Source: Proteobacteria bacterium 005FR1
Lineage (GTDB): Bacteria > Pseudomonadota > Gammaproteobacteria > Pseudomonadales > Cellvibrionaceae
Direction: 5' to 3'
Length of the DNA: 64,000 nucleotides
Assembly: GCA_026192395.1 (NCBI GenBank)
Contig: WACF01000001.1
Location: forward strand, 2,292,309 to 2,356,308
Both the position numbers and the translations under genes were made by a program. Shown piece by piece: positions 1-9,564 of this stretch (positions are counted from its first letter, which is position 1; each line of letters starts with the position of its first letter). The notes beneath the pieces were generated by a model. That model was not told the origin of the DNA and did not search any database. It saw only the letters and a program-made list of their open reading frames with translations.

Positions 1-171
1 GTCAGCGTGTGCGTGTCCAACCAGTCAAAACCGCATTCAACCCGGATCATGACCAGGCTCATGGCAGGAACACTGGAGTAAGCGTCTTTTCAAAGTTGCA
101 AGATTTCTAAGGAAAAACCTGAGTGCCGATGCCACAGGTGCAACGGCAGCGTTTCTACACAGGAGAGCATC

Positions 172-504
172 ATGCCTTTCGCCGAGCAATACACCCGGGA
201 CGAACCCGATCGCAGCGATCTCGATGCAAGCCGGGGTGCAACCGTGGTCGAATTCGGAACAGACTGGTGTGGCTATTGCCGCGCCGCGCAGCCGCTGATC
301 GCGGACGCCTTTGCGCGCGTGCCCGAGCCGCGGCACATCAAAGTGGAGGATGGGAAGGGGCGTCGTCTGGGTCGCAGCTTCCGAGTGAAGTTGTGGCCGA
401 CGCTCATATTCCTGAAAGACGGCGAAGAAGTGGGCCGACTCGTTCGGCCGGATAGTGCCAATGAAATCGCAAACCTTCTGGCCATGACCACGGCTCCGGA
501 TTAG
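172..504 (+). CDS. Thioredoxin-family protein
   Basis: A 110-residue single-domain thioredoxin-like protein, probably a cytoplasmic thiol-disulfide reductase. The redox motif WCGYC lies near residues 27-31 (thioredoxin itself has WCGPC), after the usual beta strand TVVEFGTDW, and the cis-proline loop is seen as KLWPTLIFLKDG near residue 80. There is no signal peptide or membrane segment. The ATG at 172 follows an AGGAG stretch (161-165) at good spacing, so this start is preferred to an overlapping reading frame from 123. The Tyr in place of the usual Pro suggests a redox potential different from housekeeping TrxA. No operon partner is evident; the next gene downstream is a decayed EAL gene. 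Confidence 0.9.
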   Translation: MPFAEQYTRDEPDRSDLDASRGATVVEFGTDWCGYCRAAQPLIADAFARVPEPRHIKVEDGKGRRLGRSFRVKLWPTLIFLKDGEEVGRLVRPDSANEIANLLAMTTAPD

Positions 505-656
505 CCTAAAGCGTCCGTGATGACTTGTTCGATTCGTGGAGCACCGGGATGAGCCTGTAAAAACACTGCTCTTCACCCTGCAGCTTGGAGAGATGCTGTA
601 CCTGGGGCTCTCGGCGTCATGTGCAAGCCGTCATCGTCCTGCCTTACTCTGGCCGG

Positions 657-1110
657 ATGACGACGATCACCCTGACCCATTCCCTGCCGATGACTTCTGA
701 AGTACCTCATCCGAACGCCGATCGTGACGAGTTGCAGCGCCTGCTCGACGGCAAGCTCCTTTACACGGTACTCCAACCGATTGTAGATATAGCCAATGGT
801 GTTGTTCTGGGTTACGAAGCACTTGCCCGCGGCCCGCAGGACAGTAGACTCGCCAAGCCCGACCAGCTGTTTGCGGCAGCAGCCTGCAACCGTCAACTTG
901 CCGCTCTTGAATACGCTTGCCGTGAAGCTTGCAGTGGGCTGCGTCAGGCCCGACCCACGGGCCTGCCGCACTCACCATTAGGTCGCGCTGCTGCTCGCCG
1001 ATGCCAAGAAGCGGGCCAAGGAACTCGGAGGCAACCGCCTTTTCATCTCGCGCAGACGCGGTCCGGGACAGGCACTCGACAGTGAGCAGCCCGCCCGCAA
1101 CGCAGGTTGA
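657..1110 (+). pseudogene. Remnant of an EAL-(CBS)-GGDEF c-di-GMP protein
   Basis: From 657 the frame encodes the start of an EAL phosphodiesterase domain (LQPIVDIANGVVLGYEALAR, then a PDQLFAAA helix) up to about 945, after which the similarity stops and the frame runs into unrelated residues. A second frame, 982-1110, encodes what looks like the last helix and strand of a GGDEF domain (ADAKKRAKELGGNRLFI followed by an Arg-rich tail). This head-and-tail pattern fits an EAL-CBS-GGDEF protein that lost most of its interior, about 1.3 kb or more, plus the frame. The EAL catalytic core and the GGDEF active loop are both gone, so no c-di-GMP turnover is expected. The tail assignment is less certain than the head. 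Confidence 0.7.
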
Positions 1111-1112
1111 AC

Positions 1113-1889
1113 CTAGATCTTCGCGTAGGCGTGGCCGCCGTCCACTGCGATGGTGTCGCCAACCACGTAGTCCCCTGCCCGAGAGGCGAGGAAAATGGCA
1201 GTGCCCGCCATGTCTTCCGGCGTACCGATGCGGCCAAGCGGAGTGCTCGCGGCTGCTTCATCCTCATGATCCCGCGCGTGACGATTCATCTCTGAAGCGA
1301 AAGGCCCCGGTGCAATGCCACTGACGACGATGCGGTCTTTCACCAGGCGGGCCGCTACGCGGCGGGTCAGGAAGATCAGCGCGGATTTTGAAGCGTGATA
1401 AGAATAGGTTTCCCAGGGATTCAGGCGAATGCCGTCAATGGAGGCGATATTGATGACCTTCGCCGGCTGTGCGTCGGAAGCCGCCGCTTTCAGCAGGGGG
1501 TACATGGATTGGGTGAGAAAGAAAGGCGACTTCACATTCAGGTCCATCACCTTGTCCCAGCCGCTTTCCGGAAACTCCAGAAAGTCAGCACCCCACGCAG
1601 CGCCGGCGTTATTGACCAGAATGTCCAGTTTCTCCTCGCGCGCCTGCAATTCCGCCGTCAGCGCCTTGCAGCCGTCCACGGTGGAAATGTCCATGGGAAT
1701 GGAGATGCAGCGGCCATTGCCCTGTGACAGCTCCGCCGCGGTGGCGTCGCATTGGTCCGCCTTGCGCGACGAAATGTACACCTTCGCACCCTGGGCAATG
1801 AAGCCAGCGGCGATCATCTTGCCGATGCCGCGCGAACCGCCGGTTACCAGTGCAACCTTGTTTTCCAGTGAGAACAGCTGCTCGAACAT
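1113..1889 (-). CDS. SDR-family oxidoreductase
   Basis: A 258-residue classical short-chain dehydrogenase/reductase, a soluble NAD(P)H-dependent enzyme. The cofactor motif TGGSRGIG is at about residues 16-23, the NNAG motif near 92, and the catalytic Ser (INIASIDG) and YSYHASK (Tyr-x3-Lys) follow in the usual order; the C-terminus VGDTIAVDGGHAYAKI is typical. The basic SSRKAD segment after the second strand suggests NADP preference. The length is normal for the family. The substrate cannot be told; related proteins are often annotated as 3-oxoacyl-ACP reductase-like or as acting on polyketide or steroid-like compounds. It is divergent from the acyl-adenylate/acyltransferase gene, which would suit a lipid-related job, but that is inference. 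Confidence 0.92.
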   Translation of the reverse strand: MFEQLFSLENKVALVTGGSRGIGKMIAAGFIAQGAKVYISSRKADQCDATAAELSQGNGRCISIPMDISTVDGCKALTAELQAREEKLDILVNNAGAAWGADFLEFPESGWDKVMDLNVKSPFFLTQSMYPLLKAAASDAQPAKVINIASIDGIRLNPWETYSYHASKSALIFLTRRVAARLVKDRIVVSGIAPGPFASEMNRHARDHEDEAAASTPLGRIGTPEDMAGTAIFLASRAGDYVVGDTIAVDGGHAYAKI

Positions 1890-2027
1890 TTATGGTCCTC
1901 TATCAGTTTGGTTTATGGAATTGGCCTTCGTTTTTTTCGGTCCGGGAGTATAACTCATGCCCGGGCCCTGCCATGTGCGCAAGTATTTCGTCCCGTCCCG
2001 CTGTCATAAGTAGGATGTCGACAACGC

Positions 2028-4976
<2,949 letters not shown>

Positions 4977-4999
4977 TCCCATCCTGAAACACAACAGTA

Positions 5000-6043
5000 T
5001 CAAAGCCGGTTTGCGAAGCGCACCACCAGGGCCGAAGCATCGTCAGTTCCCCTGGAGCAGTGCTTCAGCAGATGCTCCGCAATGATTGCCGGATGCTTGC
5101 GCAGCAGATTGCGGTGCTCATGCAGTTCCAGTCGCGACTTGAGCCCGTCTGAGTGAAGCACCAGTACGCTGCCCGCGCTGACTTCTAGTTTGTCGATCAC
5201 AATATGCCAGCGTGTTTCGGCGCCGACCACACCCAGTGATCGCTGAGAAACACTGAAATGCCGCGCGCTTTCAGATGCACAGTGCAGCTCGCCGAAAATA
5301 TCCCCCGCCCCCGCCGTTTCCAGCTGGCGGCTTCGCCGGTCGTAGCGCGCGAGCATGAGCGCCGCTCCCCGGGTATCACGTAGCTCGCGGTCACAGCTTT
5401 CGATCAGCGTATCCAGCGCCTGGTCCGTTCTCGAGCGAAGAAAGGCGACCGCGCGATTGGCGGCCTTGCGAGCCTCGGCACCGTGCCCGACACCATCGAC
5501 AACGACAGCGAAGAATCCACTCTCGGTCTCCACAAACAAAGCAGAGTCGCCACTCTTCTGTTCGTCAGGGTGAGGTGCCGTCATGATCGCCGATTCATAG
5601 CCAAAGGTTTTCGGGCGATCGCGGTACTTCAACACGGTAAACAAGGTGCCCTCGTTTTCCCGCGTGTCCACGTGAACTTCGTCAGACAGACGCAGCACCG
5701 AGGCAAGGCCTTCACCCATGCTTCCTTCGGTTCTCGAAGGTTTCCGATCGTCCTGCACACTTGCCGTGAAATCATTTAGTCCCTTGCCGTTATCCGCCGC
5801 AAGTAACTCGATGGCCTCGGCCTCGCCGCGCCGGCAGGTGCGACAAACCATTCTTCCACCGCCGGCATGGCGGAGCTGGTTGCGCGCCAGCTCGGTGGCA
5901 ACTATCGCGAGCTCCTCCACCGATTCCGGGGACAGGCCCGTGCGCTGCGCCTCGTCACGAACGCACTGTCGAATTCGGCTGAGAGAAGCCTCGTCTCGCA
6001 CCAGCAGGCGATCAGCATACTCCTTCAACCAGAATTCGATCAT
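5000..6043 (-). CDS. RsbX-like protein: HATPase + PP2C (SpoIIE) phosphatase fusion
   Basis: A 347-residue protein with two catalytic modules. The N-terminal half is a GHKL ATPase of the RsbT/RsbW kind (N-box VATELARNQLRHAG, then DNGKGL and GSMGEGL). The C-terminal half is a SpoIIE-type PP2C phosphatase (VVVDGVGHG, then HSDGLKS and GTDDASALVV, giving the metal-binding aspartates). In stressosome systems RsbX dephosphorylates RsbR/RsbS and resets the complex; the last place in this operon fits that role. The ATG at 6043 overlaps the rsbT stop as TGATG, so it is preferred to the ATG at 6058, which lacks a ribosome site. Canonical RsbX has only the phosphatase, so the extra ATPase half is notable. 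It could phosphorylate or bind an unidentified partner. Confidence 0.87.
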   Translation of the reverse strand: MIEFWLKEYADRLLVRDEASLSRIRQCVRDEAQRTGLSPESVEELAIVATELARNQLRHAGGGRMVCRTCRRGEAEAIELLAADNGKGLNDFTASVQDDRKPSRTEGSMGEGLASVLRLSDEVHVDTRENEGTLFTVLKYRDRPKTFGYESAIMTAPHPDEQKSGDSALFVETESGFFAVVVDGVGHGAEARKAANRAVAFLRSRTDQALDTLIESCDRELRDTRGAALMLARYDRRSRQLETAGAGDIFGELHCASESARHFSVSQRSLGVVGAETRWHIVIDKLEVSAGSVLVLHSDGLKSRLELHEHRNLLRKHPAIIAEHLLKHCSRGTDDASALVVRFANRL

Positions 6044-6474
6044 CAGCGCGCTTTCCACTTGACCACGGAAATATGTGTACCCTTGCCAGGTTGCGTATCA
6101 ATGTCGAATTCATCGGCGAGCCGCTTGCTTCCCGACAAGCCGAGGCCCAATCCACCACCGCGGCTCAACCCGCCTTTCAGGACTTTAGGCAGATCGACAA
6201 TGCCCGGCCCCTGATCGATGAATTGCAAGCCGATTCCCTTCCGCGCGCCCTTGTCTATCCGCTCGACGACCACCTCTCCTCTTCCAGCATATACCCAGAT
6301 GTTTCTGGCCAATTCCGACGTAATCGTGATGATCGCGGAGGCCGCGAAGGAATCGAAGCCCAGCTCCTGAGCCGTGGCGCGCACCCGCTGCCGGGCGGTA
6401 ATGATGTCCGCTTCTTCGACAATCCGGATTGATTCTTTTGCATCCTGGCTTGAATCATGGCCGGCATCCCTCAC
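6043..6474 (-). CDS. rsbT: Stressosome serine/threonine kinase (RsbT-like)
   Basis: A 143-residue GHKL-fold kinase of the RsbT family. The N-box ITSELARNIWVYAGRG, the G1 motif FIDQGPGI and the glycine-rich lid GGGLGLGLSGSKRLADEF are all present. In characterised stressosomes RsbT phosphorylates the STAS proteins RsbR and RsbS, is released, and then switches on an output module. The start is two bases after the rsbS stop and the stop overlaps the next start, so translation is probably coupled across the operon. No sigma-B or RsbU phosphatase gene lies nearby; the output partner must be elsewhere or be the downstream ATPase-phosphatase. Confidence 0.9.
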   Translation of the reverse strand: MRDAGHDSSQDAKESIRIVEEADIITARQRVRATAQELGFDSFAASAIITITSELARNIWVYAGRGEVVVERIDKGARKGIGLQFIDQGPGIVDLPKVLKGGLSRGGGLGLGLSGSKRLADEFDIDTQPGKGTHISVVKWKAR

Positions 6475-6476
6475 AG

Positions 6477-6872
6477 CTAGTCTCCCTGCTGGCCATCGTC
6501 CACGGAAAACCCTTCGATGGGCTGGTTGACAAGGCTGAGCCCCTCTTCAAGTGACAAGGCCGTCTCCAGGTAGCTCAGTGGAAAGCCCATGCGCACCAGC
6601 GTTGCCGCCACCTCCGGCCGCATGCCCACGATGACGGTGCGCGCGCCCATCAGCTTCGCCATCTTCCCGGTGGAGGTCAGCATCCTCGCCACATAGGTGT
6701 CGAGAGCGTCCAGCGCGGAGATGTCAATCACCAGCGATCGGGCGCCGGTCTTTTCGATGCGGGTCAGAATGTCCTGCTGGAACAGGTCGACGGTTTCGTC
6801 CTGCAGCTCGGTCTGCACACTGGTAATCAGCGTACTTTTTATTTTCAGAATAGGAATCGGACTTCTGTTCAT
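6477..6872 (-). CDS. rsbS: Stressosome scaffold STAS protein (RsbS-like)
   Basis: A 131-residue single STAS-domain protein. Family knowledge: RsbS and RsbR form the stressosome core and RsbS is phosphorylated by RsbT at a conserved Ser (position 59 in Bacillus subtilis). Here the matching segment is ISALDALDTYVAR, with Thr59 at that position, so a Thr replaces the usual Ser. The second conserved region MRPEVAATLVRMGF is also present. The gene overlaps rsbR by 4 bases and precedes rsbT by 2, the standard R-S-T order. A generic anti-anti-sigma factor is the alternative reading, but context makes RsbS much more likely. Confidence 0.9.
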   Translation of the reverse strand: MNRSPIPILKIKSTLITSVQTELQDETVDLFQQDILTRIEKTGARSLVIDISALDALDTYVARMLTSTGKMAKLMGARTVIVGMRPEVAATLVRMGFPLSYLETALSLEEGLSLVNQPIEGFSVDDGQQGD

Positions 6873-7852
6873 CGCTTCTCCCCCGGGCGCTCTTGCTGGC
6901 GAGCCTTCTCGAGGTGCTTCTCTTGGTTTTTCGGTGTGATTGCCTTGCCGATTTCGTGCAGCGCCAGCTCGATACCGTCCGCAAGTCGGTTGGTTGTCTG
7001 AATTTCCCCGATGTCGACGCCGAGCTGGACTACCGTCCGGGCTACGTTGGGCGAAATACCGGTGAGGATCGCCTCTGCCCCGAGAAACCGTATCGCCTTG
7101 GTGGTGCGGATCAGATGGTCGGCTACCCTGGTGTCCACCACCGCAACGCCGGCAATATCGATAATCATCACCTTGGCTTGTTCCTCGACGATTTCAAGCA
7201 GCACCGTCTCCATGATCTGCTGGGCGCGATGAGTATCGACAGTGCCGATCACCGGTAAGAGCAGAACGCGATCGTGTACTTTGATCACTGGCGTGGACAG
7301 CTCGCGGATTGCCTCCTTGTGTCGCGTTACCGTTTCCACGTGCGCGGCGATGTAGGTGTCGATGGACACAGCCATCTCGAAAAAAATGATTTTTTCGATG
7401 CTCCTGACGTACTGCTCCGCCAGGTCGGGACGATCGCGGTATTCTTCAATCAGGCGGTCGGTAATCAGCTGCAGATACCGTCGGTAGGCGCCGAGATACC
7501 ATTTCGGCGGCATCCCGATTTTTTCATGGACAAAGCCGATGCGAAGCCGGTCTCGGATGTAGTCCAGGTCGATGTTTTCCCGGAACAACTTCATGAAATA
7601 CTCGGTCTGCTTGCGCTTGACCCGTTCTACAGTTTCAGCGTCGGGAAAAAACGTGCGCGTTTCCGGGTGCCCGAGAATCAGTTCATAAAGCTTTTCAACG
7701 ATTTCTTCGGTGTATTTGCTGGCGAAGTCCCGCAGCCCGGCGAGGCAGCGGAAGTCATCATCAGTGATCTCGAAGAACTCCAGTCTGGACCTTAGCTCGT
7801 ACTCATCGAAATTGAGAATGTCCATGTACTGGTCTATTTCATCCCGCCGCAT
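6869..7852 (-). CDS. rsbR: Globin-coupled stressosome sensor (RsbR-like)
   Basis: A 327-residue sensor with an N-terminal protoglobin-type domain (about 1-175) and a C-terminal STAS domain (about 188-300). The segment RIGFVHEKIGMPPKWYLGAY matches the haem-proximal region of globin-coupled sensors, with His109 as the likely haem iron ligand. The STAS part has IDIAGVAVVDTRVADH with Thr241 at the position phosphorylated by RsbT in RsbR homologues, and NVARTVVQLGVDIGEI downstream. It probably senses oxygen, NO or redox state through haem and tunes the RsbT switch. Similar globin RsbR proteins are known from Vibrio stressosomes. It overlaps the upstream kinase by 14 bases and rsbS by 4. A basic coiled tail (about 300-327) follows the STAS domain. 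Confidence 0.92.
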   Translation of the reverse strand: MRRDEIDQYMDILNFDEYELRSRLEFFEITDDDFRCLAGLRDFASKYTEEIVEKLYELILGHPETRTFFPDAETVERVKRKQTEYFMKLFRENIDLDYIRDRLRIGFVHEKIGMPPKWYLGAYRRYLQLITDRLIEEYRDRPDLAEQYVRSIEKIIFFEMAVSIDTYIAAHVETVTRHKEAIRELSTPVIKVHDRVLLLPVIGTVDTHRAQQIMETVLLEIVEEQAKVMIIDIAGVAVVDTRVADHLIRTTKAIRFLGAEAILTGISPNVARTVVQLGVDIGEIQTTNRLADGIELALHEIGKAITPKNQEKHLEKARQQERPGEKR

Positions 7853-9458
7853 TCGCTTCTCCCGACTCCGTATCCTTCAAAGGCAAGCTGATAAAGAACG
7901 TGGTGGTCTTACCCGGCGTACTCTCCACCCAAATGCGACCGCCATGGGCTTCTACCAGGCCTTTTGTGATGTACAGGCCAAGGCCTGTTCCCTTGGTTGT
8001 GGATCTGAGCGCTTTTTCAGTTCTGCCGAAGCGCTGAAAAAGTCCATTGATTTCCTCCGAACTGAGTCCTTCACCCTCATTGCTGATGGCAATCACGAGG
8101 GCCGTTTCCGTCTGCTCGCATTCGATCGTGACGGGGGTTCCCGGGGCCCCGTACTTCAGCGCGTTGGAGATCAGGTTTGTGAATACCTGTTGCATGCGCA
8201 CCGGGTCGACGGAAACGACCGGTGCCGGATGCAGCGCGCATACGCTGATTGGGCGTGAGGCGAACTGGGCACGCAGCCTGTCCGCGACATCGTTCAGCAC
8301 TGCGCAAACTCCAACCGGACGCTTCTCCAGCTTCATACTGTTGGCTTCGATCCGAGAGAAGTCCACCAGGTCGTCTACCAGCCGGGCCAACTGCTGAGTG
8401 CTGTTCCTGATCCAACCCACACCCTTTCTGAATTTTTCCGGCGCTGTAACCGGCAGGTCTGGGAAGGACTCAAGTGTTGAGCTGAACATCTCGATCGTGT
8501 TGATGGGCTGACGAAAATCATGGGCGATCACCTCAGACCACTCGCGCCTCAAGCGTTCGAGTTCCTTGCTGGCGCTAAGATCTTCGATAGCAACAACCGC
8601 GCCTTGCAGTCTCCCTCTCGGCCCTCGGATCGGCGCAGCGTTGATGCGCACCGGGACGTCGCCTTTCACTGTCCGGATCACAAATTCCTGGTCTCGAATG
8701 TTGTCGCCACGGAAGACTCTCACGGAGGGCATGTGATCCTCAGCCAATTCCGCCCCGGCATCATCCAACAAGCGCCCGAGTAACGGAGTGCTGGTGCGTT
8801 CCCGATCCGGCTCGGTTCCGGTGAGCTCATGGAAGCGCTGGTTAGCCTGATAGAATGTTCGCGCCCCATGTTTTCTAACCAACATCATCGCGACCGGTGA
8901 CTTCGCCAATACTGTCTGCACCCATTCTTTCTCCACCGCGGTCAAGTGGATGAGGTCCCTCTGCTCTTCCTCCAGCAGCTTGATGTCGGTTATGTCCTTG
9001 AGAATCCCCTGCACATCGACCACTTGGTCGTCACCGTCGTGCTTGGGCAACAGCGTGACTTCAAACCACACCAGGTTGCCGTCGGGACGGACGATTCTGA
9101 CCGGAAGACAGGAGGGGCCGTCGGAGACGAACTCCAGACTTTTCTCCAGGCTGGGACGATCGCGAGGATAGACTTGCGAGAAAAAGATTTGCGGGTCGCG
9201 GTAATAGTCTTCGGGATCGTGCCCCAGAAGAGTGGAGGCCAGCCTTCCCATGTACTTGATGGAGAGCTCTGGTTGGAATGCGAATTCGAACGGGATTTGC
9301 GATGACGCCTCCAACAGCCTTTCGAGTCCTTCTTCACTCACCATGCTGTGAACCCCATGCCAATCGGGAAGCCGTGCTTGCCACACCGCAAAGTGAGTTC
9401 GACACACCAGGGCAGGGGGTGTTTCTGGTTGGCGTCCTTTGGCGTCTACCCTTCCCAT
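7839..9458 (-). CDS. PAS-PAS sensor histidine kinase, first gene of stressosome operon
   Basis: A 539-residue soluble kinase without membrane segments. Two PAS domains (about 50-160 and 180-300) are followed by a HisKA phosphoacceptor region, VIAHDFRQPINTIEMF with His about 313, and a HATPase_c domain (N-box NLISNALKYG, then TGLGLYITKGLVEAHGG). No receiver domain is attached and no response regulator is adjacent. It overlaps rsbR, so kinase and stressosome are co-transcribed; the partner could be a remote regulator. The ATG at 9458 is at the open frame's start with a GGGGGAT upstream; an internal ATG at 9344, just before the first PAS, is possible. The 106-base gap to ligD must carry promoters for both directions. 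Confidence 0.9.
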   Translation of the reverse strand: MGRVDAKGRQPETPPALVCRTHFAVWQARLPDWHGVHSMVSEEGLERLLEASSQIPFEFAFQPELSIKYMGRLASTLLGHDPEDYYRDPQIFFSQVYPRDRPSLEKSLEFVSDGPSCLPVRIVRPDGNLVWFEVTLLPKHDGDDQVVDVQGILKDITDIKLLEEEQRDLIHLTAVEKEWVQTVLAKSPVAMMLVRKHGARTFYQANQRFHELTGTEPDRERTSTPLLGRLLDDAGAELAEDHMPSVRVFRGDNIRDQEFVIRTVKGDVPVRINAAPIRGPRGRLQGAVVAIEDLSASKELERLRREWSEVIAHDFRQPINTIEMFSSTLESFPDLPVTAPEKFRKGVGWIRNSTQQLARLVDDLVDFSRIEANSMKLEKRPVGVCAVLNDVADRLRAQFASRPISVCALHPAPVVSVDPVRMQQVFTNLISNALKYGAPGTPVTIECEQTETALVIAISNEGEGLSSEEINGLFQRFGRTEKALRSTTKGTGLGLYITKGLVEAHGGRIWVESTPGKTTTFFISLPLKDTESGEANAAG

Positions 9459-9564
9459 CTTGTGCCTATCCCCCGCTGAGGCAGCGCCGGTCCGAACTTT
9501 GCACTGGCTGACAGTGTAAAGATCGACGGTGAGCTAGTACCTGCAACTATCAAATGCCGAGCCC

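Noticed and set aside
1-171. Possible tail of an upstream gene
   Set aside because: All three plus frames end within 111 bases and none shows a recognisable C-terminus.
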